The notes under the pieces were generated by a model that was not told the DNA's origin, did not search any database, and saw nothing but the letters and a program-made list of their open reading frames with translations. This document shows positions 1 through 6,755 of a DNA stretch of 22,952 bases, one piece after another (positions within the stretch are counted from its first letter, which is position 1; each line of letters starts with the position of its first letter). Source of the DNA: Nitrospinota bacterium (GTDB taxonomy: Bacteria; Nitrospinota; Nitrospinia; JACRGO01); NCBI GenBank assembly GCA_016212295.1, contig JACRGO010000011.1:1-22952 (forward strand), read 5' to 3'. A program made the translations under genes and the position numbers.

Positions 1-38
1 CCAAAGGTGTCTCCAATGTCGCGCAAAAGATGAGGCAA

Positions 39-956
39 CTACACCGTAGCGCCAGGTTGGTCTTCGATTACCTGCGCATGACAAAAAACTCCTGCACCCT
101 TAATGGCGTGTGAGATATGGTAGAACAAATTTACCGTGGTGCTATTGACGGTGTGATTTATATAGTCCATATCTATACTATAAAACCACCCATCTTTCTC
201 TCCATATTTTTGTTCCATAAAAGCCTTTACCATGCAGGGAACAAGCGTTCCAGAACATCCATTAAAAGGATCGGTAATCCCAAGTTTTTCAGAAAGCCCG
301 TCAGTGCCGCAACCGGAATACATTCTCGTTAATACTCTCTCAATGGAGCTTTCCATTACAAACTCTCTATTGGCAGTTGACAGGCTCCATGTAGCGAAAA
401 GATTATTGGCTATACTGAATGTTTTACTGGTCAAATGCTTGGCAACTTCAAAAGGTGTTGGGTTTGACAATACAGCAATGCCGTCATAGGCTTCACTCAA
501 TCCGCCAATAAGTGTCTCGTTTGTGTATTCGGAAGCCGTGCCTTCGCCATAGGATCTCAGTCCGTCTTGTACGATGTCCATTGCCACTTCTTTGGCTCCT
601 CCTTTCACGCCCAACCCCTTTTGAAAATCGAGGAGGCCAGTAGCCACAATCAGCATAGCATCACGGTATTCTTTTTCGCTTATTACGCCATTTTTTTTCA
701 TTTCCGCAGTCGCTTTGTTTGCCCACAATACGGGCAAAAAACCTTTATTAAAAATTCCGAACTGCAGGTCCTTCAGTGGTTCGTGGCAGCTTGTGTTTGC
801 CGAAATAACCTTTTCTCCACTGTCTAAAGCAACGCTTTCAGCGTATGCGGAATGAATCGGGCATAGGAAATTTCCAAGCAACATTCCGAATAATAAAGTA
901 ATGACAAATAAAATTCTTTTTAGATGCAGACAAAAAAGCCAGTTTCTCTTCAACAT
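39..956 (-). CDS. Secreted protein of unknown function (305 aa)
   Basis: Not recognised as any family. The start is firm: an AAGGAGGG ribosome binding site lies about 6 bases before the ATG. Residues 1-39 form a signal peptide with basic residues, a long hydrophobic stretch (about residues 15-33) and an AYA|ES cleavage site after residue 39, so the mature part (about 266 aa) is probably exported to the periplasm or outside. The mature part is soluble-looking and mostly helical, with about five cysteines (for example the CSGTLVPC stretch near residue 235), which would suit disulphides in an exported protein. It lies 45 bases downstream of a 46-codon ORF on the same strand and probably shares its promoter at 1151-1179, divergent from an XRE regulator. 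Function is open. Confidence 0.75.
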   Translation of the reverse strand: MLKRNWLFCLHLKRILFVITLLFGMLLGNFLCPIHSAYAESVALDSGEKVISANTSCHEPLKDLQFGIFNKGFLPVLWANKATAEMKKNGVISEKEYRDAMLIVATGLLDFQKGLGVKGGAKEVAMDIVQDGLRSYGEGTASEYTNETLIGGLSEAYDGIAVLSNPTPFEVAKHLTSKTFSIANNLFATWSLSTANREFVMESSIERVLTRMYSGCGTDGLSEKLGITDPFNGCSGTLVPCMVKAFMEQKYGEKDGWFYSIDMDYINHTVNSTTVNLFYHISHAIKGAGVFCHAQVIEDQPGATV

Positions 957-1001
957 AGTCTTCCCTCCTTAAAAAATTTTTTTTATGAAAAGACATAAGG
1001 T

Positions 1002-1142
1002 TCAATCTTTAACGGGTATAAGCGTACAACTATTTTGGCCGGTTGTGAATAGAGAAAAGTACTCAATTTCATAAGCGCTTGTGCTCAATTCAGGATCGCC
1101 GATCACAACACGAATCAGAAAATCCACTTTTTCAGGTTCCAT
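1002..1142 (-). CDS. Small ORF (46 aa), possible leaderless leader gene of the secreted protein
   Basis: A 46-codon ORF, beginning MEPEKVDFLIRVV and ending TLIPVKD, too short for usual gene calling. It has no Shine-Dalgarno sequence, but a strong promoter (TTGACA-N17-TATAGT) places the expected transcription start about 3-6 bases from the ATG, so translation from a leaderless or nearly leaderless mRNA is plausible. Its amino acid composition is protein-like, with alternating hydrophobic residues. It is followed after 45 bases by the secreted-protein gene, which has its own good ribosome binding site. No family recognised; it could also be a non-coding 5' leader that happens to be open. Confidence 0.4.
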   Translation of the reverse strand: MEPEKVDFLIRVVIGDPELSTSAYEIEYFSLFTTGQNSCTLIPVKD

Positions 1143-1150
1143 GAGCAGTA

Positions 1151-1179
1151 ACTATACAACCACAGATTGAATTTGTCAA
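1151..1179 (-). promoter_or_regulatory. Sigma-70-like promoter for the 46-aa ORF and secreted protein
   Basis: On the minus strand TTGACA (1179-1174) and TATAGT (1156-1151) are separated by exactly 17 bases: a full consensus -35 and a 5/6 -10. The expected start point falls just before or on the ATG at 1142. A CAACC-N3-GATTG dyad (1157-1169) fills the spacer right against the -10, so a bound repressor would block this promoter. Confidence 0.7.
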
Positions 1180-1224
1180 ATATTTTTCAACCTGCGGCTT
1201 ATAGATGTTTTCAACCTCCGGTTG
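1157..1224. promoter_or_regulatory. Three CAACC-N3-GGTTG dyads, candidate operators of the XRE regulator
   Basis: Three related 13-base dyads sit between the divergent genes: CAACCACAGATTG (1157-1169), CAACCTGCGGCTT (1188-1200) and the perfect palindrome CAACCTCCGGTTG (1212-1224). Start-to-start spacing is 31 and 24 bases. The first lies in the spacer of the minus-strand promoter; the third touches the -10 (TATAAT, 1225-1230) of the regulator gene. This is the layout expected of an autoregulating XRE-type repressor. That the neighbouring regulator binds them is inferred from position only. Confidence 0.55.
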
Positions 1225-1230
1225 TATAAT
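1225..1230 (+). promoter_or_regulatory. -10 box of the XRE regulator gene
   Basis: Perfect TATAAT 30 bases before the GTG start. The -35 at 17 bases (TAGATG, 1202-1207) is weak, so the promoter may be moderate or depend on an activator. The perfect operator-like dyad ends at 1224, directly next to the box. Confidence 0.5.
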
Positions 1231-1260
1231 TTTTCAAAAAATCAAGGGGGACTCCGGACA

Positions 1261-1647
1261 GTGGCCGACAAATCCATCGGATCAAGAATAAGGAAAATGA
1301 GAAAGGCTGCGGGAATTTCTCAAATGAAGCTGGCCGAGGCTGTGGGGATTTCCTTCCAGCAGATTCAAAAATACGAAAGCGGGGCCAATAAGGTCTCACT
1401 CGAAAAGCTTCAAAAGATCGCCGAGGCGCTCAGGGCGCCTTTAGGCTATTTGATAGGAGAGGAGGGAGAAAGGCCCGGATTCGCCGTCGAAACGGAAGAA
1501 AAACCGGGACGGCTTAATTTTGGAGACCTCTCCCTGGAAGAGATGCGGCTTGTGGCCGGATTCCGAGGAATAAAAAATTCCGATTTAAAAAAAGGTATTT
1601 TGCTCCTGGTCCGGGGAGCAGCCCAATCAGCTTATCAATCAAATTAG
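1261..1647 (+). CDS. XRE/Cro-CI family transcriptional regulator (128 aa)
   Basis: Residues 6-68 form a helix-turn-helix domain of the XRE family: IGSRIRKMRKAAGISQ, then LAEAVGISFQQIQKYE as recognition helix region, and ALRAPLGYLIGE closing it. The remaining 60 residues are charged and probably serve in dimerisation. I choose GTG at 1261 because AAGGGGG (1244-1250) precedes it at 10 bases; the open frame runs further upstream to a TTG at 1222, but that lies inside the promoter. Divergent from the secreted-protein operon, with three dyads in between, so autoregulation and control of the neighbour are likely. This class is common in phage-derived and housekeeping regulators alike; the true target is not shown by the sequence. 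Confidence 0.85.
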   Translation: MADKSIGSRIRKMRKAAGISQMKLAEAVGISFQQIQKYESGANKVSLEKLQKIAEALRAPLGYLIGEEGERPGFAVETEEKPGRLNFGDLSLEEMRLVAGFRGIKNSDLKKGILLLVRGAAQSAYQSN

Positions 1648-1704
1648 CAAAAAAAGATAACACATCAGGAGTCAGAATAAAGGAAGAATTTTTCACATTC
1701 ATTT

Positions 1705-1731
1705 CTTCGCGGCTTTGTGCCTTTGTGTGAG
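1705..1731 (+). repeat. Partial R1 repeat (TTTGTG family)
   Basis: CTTCGCGGCTTTGTGCCTTT and following bases match the left arm of the two complete R1 copies at 1890-1965 and 21592-21675. Confidence 0.6.
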
Positions 1732-1738
1732 TAAAAGA

Positions 1739-1784
1739 CAAAAAAAGCCCGCTCATCAGGCTATAGCAGCCTTTTGAGCGGGCT
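1739..1784 (-). terminator. Rho-independent terminator, minus strand
   Basis: AGCCCGCTCA (1746-1755) pairs with TGAGCGGGCT (1775-1784); the 19-base loop holds a further AGGCT/AGCCT pair. Read on the minus strand the stem is followed by a run of seven T, a textbook intrinsic terminator. Read on the plus strand the tail is poor in T (ATGAAAC then five T), so it is only a weak end for the XRE gene. It most likely closes transcripts of the 52-aa gene that ends at 2006. Confidence 0.7.
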
Positions 1785-1889
1785 ATGAAACTTTTTCAAA
1801 TCCATGTGGGAAACTAAAATGAAGCCGTGAGATTTACCGAAAAGAATAAACCTGCCCAATGTTACAATTTGAATGGTTGCTTGTTTTAA

Positions 1890-1965
1890 CTTAGTGAACC
1901 TTTGCGCCTTCGTGTCTTTGTGGCTATTATTTTTTGCCGCTAAGAAACAAAGAAACACAAAGTGC
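1890..1965 (+). repeat. R1 dispersed palindromic repeat, copy 1
   Basis: Left arm CTTCGTGTCTTTGTGGCT, a T-rich centre, and right arm GCTAAGAAACAAAGAAACAC form an imperfect inverted repeat. A second copy of the same layout lies between rplK and nusG at 21592-21675, with near identity over the opening CTTAG(T/C)GAACCTT and the centre. Such a unit could fold as a long hairpin in RNA or DNA. No protein is credible here. Confidence 0.75.
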
Positions 1966-2005
1966 CATAGATTATTATCAACAACACCTTATTTCCAAAA
2001 ACTTA

Positions 2006-2164
2006 TTATTTTATCTCGCTTTTTCTCTTGACCACTGTTTTGCCCTTGTGGTTCTTGAAGTCCACCTTCAGGTAAACCGTCTTGTCAAAAACCTTGGTGA
2101 CAATTCCCTCTTTTTTTTCCTTTTTCTTGCCAAAATCAAATTTAACTTTTTTTCCTACTTCCAT
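2006..2164 (-). CDS. Small basic protein (52 aa), hypothetical
   Basis: ATG at 2164 with AGGA about 7 bases upstream opens a 52-codon gene beginning MEVGKKVKFDFGKKKEKKEG and ending VVKRKSEIK. Lysine makes up about a third of the residues, and the alternating hydrophobic pattern around GIVTKVFDKTVYLKVDF suggests a small beta-barrel (KOW- or SH3-like), which with the charge hints at nucleic-acid binding; that is inference. It lies downstream of a MITE-like element and a TCAGG repeat block, and is followed by a same-strand terminator about 220 bases on. Too short for default gene calling, but codon use and composition look real. Confidence 0.6.
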   Translation of the reverse strand: MEVGKKVKFDFGKKKEKKEGIVTKVFDKTVYLKVDFKNHKGKTVVKRKSEIK

Positions 2165-2198
2165 TATTTTTCCTAGGTTAGAAATTTAGTAATAGCTT

Positions 2199-2258
2199 AC
2201 AGGTATCAGGTTTCAGGAGTCAGGAGTCAGGTTTCAGGGGTCAGGTTTCAGGGGTCAG
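2199..2258 (+). repeat. R6 tandem TCAGG(T/A)(T/G)TCAGG block
   Basis: About eight imperfect units of 6-8 bases (TCAGGTTTCAGGGG, TCAGGAG and variants) in a row, in the 5' region of the 52-aa gene. Confidence 0.7.
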
Positions 2259-2310
2259 AGGGAACAGATAAGAGCCAAGTCCTTATTTTCGGCCCCTGTA
2301 CAACAAATAC

Positions 2311-2320
2311 ATAAAACTTT
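2311..2320 (+). repeat. Left target-site duplication of the MITE-like element
   Basis: ATAAAACTTT, identical to 2548-2557 and abutting the left inverted repeat exactly. Confidence 0.75.
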
Positions 2321-2547
2321 TTGATTAATAACCAATTTCAGCCTTATTTGCAAGCAATGCAACCAATTGATAAATAACACATTACATCAAATTTTGAAAC
2401 CCAAATGATGTGGCTTTTTCTATCTCAGCAACCTTTTAATCCTTTTGCTTTTTGAGCAAGATACAGATATTGCCTGCAATTTCGCCATAATACTGGCTAA
2501 ACTCATAGAGATAGGCTCACGAATGGCTGAGTTTCGTTATTAATCAA
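2321..2547. mobile_element. MITE-like non-autonomous element (227 bp)
   Basis: The ends are 23-base inverted repeats with 20 matches: left 2321-2343 starts TTGATTAATAACCAATTTCA; right 2525-2547, read inward on the minus strand, starts TTGATTAATAACGAAACTCA. Immediately outside each end is the same 10-base direct repeat ATAAAACTTT (2311-2320 and 2548-2557), as left by transposition. The inside has no transposase; a minus-strand frame of about 25 codons ending ICILLKKQKD is open but not recognised. A 10-base duplication would suit a parent of an IS4-like or ISAs1-like family, but this is only a guess from duplication length. Confidence 0.8.
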
Positions 2548-2578
2548 ATAAAACTTTGCTAAAAAAACAAAGTTTTAT
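2548..2578. repeat. Right target-site duplication inside an 11-bp-stem hairpin
   Basis: ATAAAACTTTG (2548-2558) pairs perfectly with CAAAGTTTTAT (2568-2578) around a 9-base loop. The first ten bases are the duplicated target, so the element appears to have inserted at the foot of an existing hairpin. Confidence 0.7.
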
Positions 2579-2582
2579 GAAA

Positions 2583-2720
2583 CTCCAAATCTCAATTGCC
2601 AAATAACAAATAAATATCAATAACCAAAATTACAAATTACAAACAAGGAAATGGAGTTGTTTTGGACATTCAGTAATTGTGATTTATTTGTAATTTGCTA
2701 TTTGTCATTTGGGATTTTGT
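2583..2720. repeat. R5 A/T-rich inverted repeat (CAAATAACAAATAA family)
   Basis: Left arm GCCAAATAACAAATAAATAT (from 2598) and right arm, read on the minus strand, GCAAATTACAAATAAATCAC (from about 2699) are imperfect inverted copies; further CAAATTACAAA words fill the arms. No coding potential. Confidence 0.6.
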
Positions 2721-2723
2721 TTT

Positions 2724-2755
2724 CCATTTGGTTGCGGCGAAGCCGCGCCATGAAC
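2724..2755 (+). repeat. R3 REP-like palindrome, copy 1
   Basis: TTTGGTTGCGGCGAAGCCGC: the core GCGGC-N3-GCCGC preceded by TTTGGTT, shared with copies at 5959-6017 and 19352-19411. It ends 13 bases from the mdh stop codon and could act as a 3' mRNA-protecting or terminating hairpin. Confidence 0.65.
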
Positions 2756-2767
2756 TAATTAAGAACT

Positions 2768-3721
<954 letters not shown>

Positions 3722-3725
3722 TTAA

Positions 3726-3757
3726 AATCCCCCTCCCCCCCTTTTTCAAAGGGGGAA
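3726..3757. repeat. R7 CCCCC...GGGGG hairpin
   Basis: ATCCCCCTCCCCCCCTTTTT followed by CAAAGGGGGAATA folds as a short C/G hairpin in the acn-mdh gap. It is the sort of short palindrome found scattered between genes; it may modulate acn-mdh read-through. Confidence 0.45.
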
Positions 3758-3777
3758 TATGTTGCCCCTCTTACAAG

Positions 3778-3845
3778 CTACAATCCAAAATCCGCAATCT
3801 GAAATCCGCAATCTGAAATCTGAAATCTGAAATTTAAAATCTCAA
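3778..3845 (+). repeat. R4 tandem (G/A)AAATC(T/C)G repeat block
   Basis: Units such as AATCCGCAATCTGAAATC recur about nine times over 68 bases, directly after the acn stop codon on the minus strand. No coding potential. Confidence 0.7.
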
Positions 3846-3850
3846 ATGCC

Positions 3851-5764
3851 CTAGTCTTTACCTTCTTTTACATATCCCAAGGCCCCGCCTGCTTTCAGAA
3901 TGGCCATGTCTCTGTCCCCAAGGGAGTGCGTCACTTTGTATTCCGTGCCCTTGGTCTTGTTTTTCAGGACAAGAGGCGGGTCCAGTTTCGCCACGGCAAG
4001 CTCCAATTCATCACCTTGCGCGACATTGTCATAGTCCTTTTCATTCACGAAGGTGAGGGGCAGAATGCCGAAGTTGATCAGGTTGGCCAAGTGGATTCGG
4101 GCAAAGGACTTGGTAATTACGGCCCTTACTCCAAGATACATCGGGGCCAGGGCCGCGTGTTCCCTGCTGGAACCCTGGCCGTAGTTAGCCCCCCCAAGCA
4201 CGAAACCGCCGCCTTTCTCCTTAGCGCGTTTCGGAAACTCCGGATCAACGCTGGCAAAGACATGCTCGGAAATGGCGGGGATGTTTGAGCGGAGCGGGAG
4301 TATCTTGGCCCCTGCGGGCATTATGTGGTCAGTCGTGATATTGTCCCCGGTTTTCAAAAGCACTGACCCGCATAGTGTGCCAGGCATGGCCACGCTCTTG
4401 GGCAGGGGCTTTATATTCGGGCCCCGGAAGACTTCAATTTTTTTATTGGAAGGCGCGACTATCAGGTTGTCGTCTATAAGATACTTTTTAGGCTCTTGAA
4501 TCTTCGGCGCCTTGGCCCCCAATTTCCTTGGATCGGTTATTTCCCCGGTCAGTGCGCAGGCCGCCGCCACTTCCGGGCTGGCGAGATAGACCTGGGCGTT
4601 TTTGGTCCCGCTCCTTCCCTGGAAATTTCTGTTGAACGTCCGCACCGAAACCGCCTCTGTTTGGGGGGCTTGGCCCATTCCGATGCATGGACCGCAGGTG
4701 CTTTCCAGAATCCTTGCCCCTGACGCGATAAGGTCCGCCAAGGCGCCGTTGTCGGCTATCATCTTAAAAACCTGCTTCGAACCCGGGGAGATGACCACGC
4801 TGACGTCAGGATGGACCGTCTTGCCCTTTAAAGCCTTGGCAACGGTCATCAGGTCCTTGAAGGAGGAATTCGTGCAGCTTCCGATGGCGACCTGATGGAC
4901 CTTTGTCCCCGCGAGTTCCTTGACAGTGCAAACGTTGTCAGGCATGTGCGGCTTGGCGATCATCGGCTCCAGTTGCTTCAGGTCGATTTCTATTTCCTCG
5001 TCGTACTGGGCGTTCTTGTCCGGTCCGAGTTCCACCCAGTCATTCAATCTTCCCTGCGCCTTCAGGAATTCCTTGGTGACCCCGTCACTTGGGAAAATAG
5101 AGGTGGTGGCCCCCAACTCGGCGCCCATGTTGGTTATGGTCGCCCTCTCTGGAATTGAAAGGGTGGCGACTCCGGGTCCGCTGTATTCCAGCACCTTCCC
5201 GACCCCGCCTTTCACGGTGAGCCTGCGAAGAATTTCCAGAATAATGTCCTTGGCGGAAACCCAGGGGGAGAGCTTGTTTTTCAAATTGACCCTAAGGACC
5301 TTCGGCATGGAAAGGTGGAAAGGCTGTCCTGCCATGGCAAGGGCCACATCCAGTCCGCCCGCCCCAATGGCGATCATTCCAAGGCCGCCTTGAGTGGGGG
5401 TATGGCTGTCGGACCCAAGCAAGGTTTCTCCGGGCCTTCCGAACCGCTCCAGGTGGACCTGGTGGCAAATGCCGTTTCCTGGCCGGGAGAAATATATACC
5501 GTGTTTAGAGGCTATGGTTTGGAGAAAGCGATGGTCGTCGGCGTTTTCAAAGCCGGTCTGGAGGGTATTGTGGTCAACGTAACTTACTGAAAGCTTGGTC
5601 TTTACCTTGGGGATGCCTATGGCCTCGAACTGAAGATAGGCCATGGTCCCGGTGGCGTCCTGGGTGAGGGTCTGGTCTATCTTGATGCTGATTTTCTCGC
5701 CAGGGGCTATACTGCCTGATTTTAAATGCTTCTTAAAAATCTTCTGAACGATGTTTAATCCCAT
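3851..5764 (-). CDS. acn: Aconitate hydratase, Aquifex type (637 aa)
   Basis: Isomerises citrate to isocitrate in the TCA cycle using a [4Fe-4S] cluster. Cluster ligands are C297 in GSCTNS and C357/C360 in STCGPC. SDSHTPTQGGLG (from residue 118) belongs to the catalytic core, and the C-terminal swivel domain carries NYGQGSSREHAAL and SFARIHLANLINFG. At about 640 residues it is the short form with domain 4 attached, as in Aquifex-type aconitases, rather than the 900-residue AcnA or AcnB. I chose ATG at 5764 because GGAGG lies 8 bases upstream and the protein then starts MGLNIVQKI like relatives; the open frame also allows a TTG at 5779. Its strand neighbour downstream is mdh, so the two TCA enzymes probably form one transcript. 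Confidence 0.95.
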   Translation of the reverse strand: MGLNIVQKIFKKHLKSGSIAPGEKISIKIDQTLTQDATGTMAYLQFEAIGIPKVKTKLSVSYVDHNTLQTGFENADDHRFLQTIASKHGIYFSRPGNGICHQVHLERFGRPGETLLGSDSHTPTQGGLGMIAIGAGGLDVALAMAGQPFHLSMPKVLRVNLKNKLSPWVSAKDIILEILRRLTVKGGVGKVLEYSGPGVATLSIPERATITNMGAELGATTSIFPSDGVTKEFLKAQGRLNDWVELGPDKNAQYDEEIEIDLKQLEPMIAKPHMPDNVCTVKELAGTKVHQVAIGSCTNSSFKDLMTVAKALKGKTVHPDVSVVISPGSKQVFKMIADNGALADLIASGARILESTCGPCIGMGQAPQTEAVSVRTFNRNFQGRSGTKNAQVYLASPEVAAACALTGEITDPRKLGAKAPKIQEPKKYLIDDNLIVAPSNKKIEVFRGPNIKPLPKSVAMPGTLCGSVLLKTGDNITTDHIMPAGAKILPLRSNIPAISEHVFASVDPEFPKRAKEKGGGFVLGGANYGQGSSREHAALAPMYLGVRAVITKSFARIHLANLINFGILPLTFVNEKDYDNVAQGDELELAVAKLDPPLVLKNKTKGTEYKVTHSLGDRDMAILKAGGALGYVKEGKD

Positions 5765-5958
5765 ATCTCTAACCTCCAAAATAAGGAATAAGAAAGGAAT
5801 GGGGCGGCCCCCACAAGGAGAATGAATTTTATTTAATTTTCAATAGGAAGTCAAGCAAGGAAAAATCGCGGCCGTTCACAGGGCGGCAGGAATAGAATGG
5901 CTTCACAAACTGATTAATGAAAATAGCTGATTTTCCAAAAAGCTGAGCGCCTAAATAG

Positions 5959-6017
5959 CATAGCGCGACGTGGCCGCAACCAAAATAAAATTTCGACGTA
6001 TTCAAACGCTTCGATGG
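5959..6017 (-). repeat. R3 REP-like palindrome with conserved flank, copy 2
   Basis: On the minus strand it reads CGAAGCGTTTGAATACGTCG, then TTTTGGTTGCGGCCACGTCG. It matches 19352-19411 over nearly 60 bases with a few substitutions and one indel, including the flank GTTTGAATAC(A/G)TCGAAATTT. The core GCGGC/GTCGC is slightly decayed. Confidence 0.7.
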
Positions 6018-6054
6018 TATTAATACACGTTTTGTTTCCCGGTTTTTGTTTTCC

Positions 6055-6083
6055 TTTCAACTGATTCCATGTTATTTTATATT
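6055..6083 (+). promoter_or_regulatory. Candidate sigma-70-like promoter for the CBS gene
   Basis: TTTCAA (6055-6060), 17-base spacer, TATATT (6078-6083), 36 bases before the ATG. The -10 is good (5/6), the -35 is poor (3/6). Confidence 0.4.
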
Positions 6084-6119
6084 CATTGCCCACTGAATTT
6101 TTTTTAAAGGAGAAATGCC

Positions 6120-6743
6120 ATGTTTGTCGGTGAAATAATGTCCAAGGAACTCATTACCCTATTCCCCAATGACAAGATCAGCGCCGCCCTTAAATTAATG
6201 GTAAAGCATGACGTCCGGCAACTGCCGGTTGTTGACAAGACGGACAAATCAAAACTCCTGGGCATAGTCACATCAAGAGACGTAAAGCTAAACGTAAATC
6301 AGGGGAAAAACGACGTCCACGAGCTGAAATCAGTGTCCGTGGAATCCGTGATGCAGCGCGATTTGGACACGGTCACCTCAAAGACCTTTGTCCAGGACGC
6401 GGCCAGGTTGCTCTACATAAAAAAGACCGGAGGGTTTCCGGTTGTGGACAAGGGAAAGCTGGTGGGAATCATCACCTACCAGGATATCCTGGGGGTCTTC
6501 ATTGAACTGATGGACGGACTCCAGAAATCGGCCAGAATCGACGTGCAGGTAAAAAACCTTGAGGACGTGGAAGAGATAAAGCGTCTTTTGGAATCCAAGG
6601 ACTGTAAAATGATCGGGATCGGCCAGGTTTCTGAAAAACACGGCGAAGAGGTGTACTCTTTCAGGATCAAGCACCGTGAGACCCTGCCCTTATGCAATCT
6701 TTTGTCCAACGCGGGTTATAAGGTTGTGGAACATTTTTGTTGA
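6120..6743 (+). CDS. CBS-domain pair protein with C-terminal ACT-like domain (207 aa)
   Basis: Two CBS domains are visible: residues 1-62 (VGEIMSKELITLFPND ... LLGIVTSRDVKL) and 74-130 (SVMQRDLDTVTSKTFV ... LVGIITYQDILG). Residues 135-207 (RIDVQVKNLEDVEEIKRLLE ... NAGYKVVEHFC) look like an ACT-type regulatory domain, as in AcuB-like proteins. Such proteins bind adenosine nucleotides or amino acids and act as cytoplasmic sensors; the ligand and partner here are unknown. ATG with AAAGGAG about 7 bases upstream. The SGNH hydrolase gene starts 12 bases after its stop, so the two are co-transcribed. Diverges from acn. Confidence 0.85.
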   Translation: MFVGEIMSKELITLFPNDKISAALKLMVKHDVRQLPVVDKTDKSKLLGIVTSRDVKLNVNQGKNDVHELKSVSVESVMQRDLDTVTSKTFVQDAARLLYIKKTGGFPVVDKGKLVGIITYQDILGVFIELMDGLQKSARIDVQVKNLEDVEEIKRLLESKDCKMIGIGQVSEKHGEEVYSFRIKHRETLPLCNLLSNAGYKVVEHFC

Positions 6744-6755
6744 ATAAATAGCAAC

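Larger units (their letters stand above)
1648..2005. other. Gene-free stretch between the XRE regulator and the 52-aa gene
   Basis: Holds a partial R1 repeat (1705-1731), a strong minus-strand terminator (1739-1784) and a full R1 repeat (1890-1965). The 60-65 codon frames here run through the repeats and are not convincing genes. Confidence 0.6.
2165..2767. other. 600-bp gene-free accessory stretch between mdh and the 52-aa gene
   Basis: Built from repeats: the R6 TCAGG block (2199-2258), a MITE-like element (2311-2557 with its flanks), a hairpin target site (2548-2578), an R5 inverted repeat (2583-2720) and an R3 palindrome (2724-2755). No intact gene is seen. Confidence 0.6.
5765..6119. 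other. Intergenic region between divergent acn and the CBS gene
   Basis: Contains an R3 repeat (5959-6017, minus orientation) and a candidate promoter for the CBS gene (6055-6083). No gene seen. Confidence 0.6.

Noticed and set aside
1761-1958. 65-codon minus-strand frame containing NNSHKDTKAQRFTK
   Set aside because: It is a read-through of the R1 repeat; the same kind of peptide appears at 21622 (ATKKHKEL) from the other copy.
2199-2258. TCAGG repeats as a CRISPR array
   Set aside because: Units are only 6-8 bases with no spacers and there are no cas genes.
5820-5960. Possible terminator or riboswitch upstream of acn
   Set aside because: No stable GC stem followed by a T run and no recognised aptamer core could be found on either strand.
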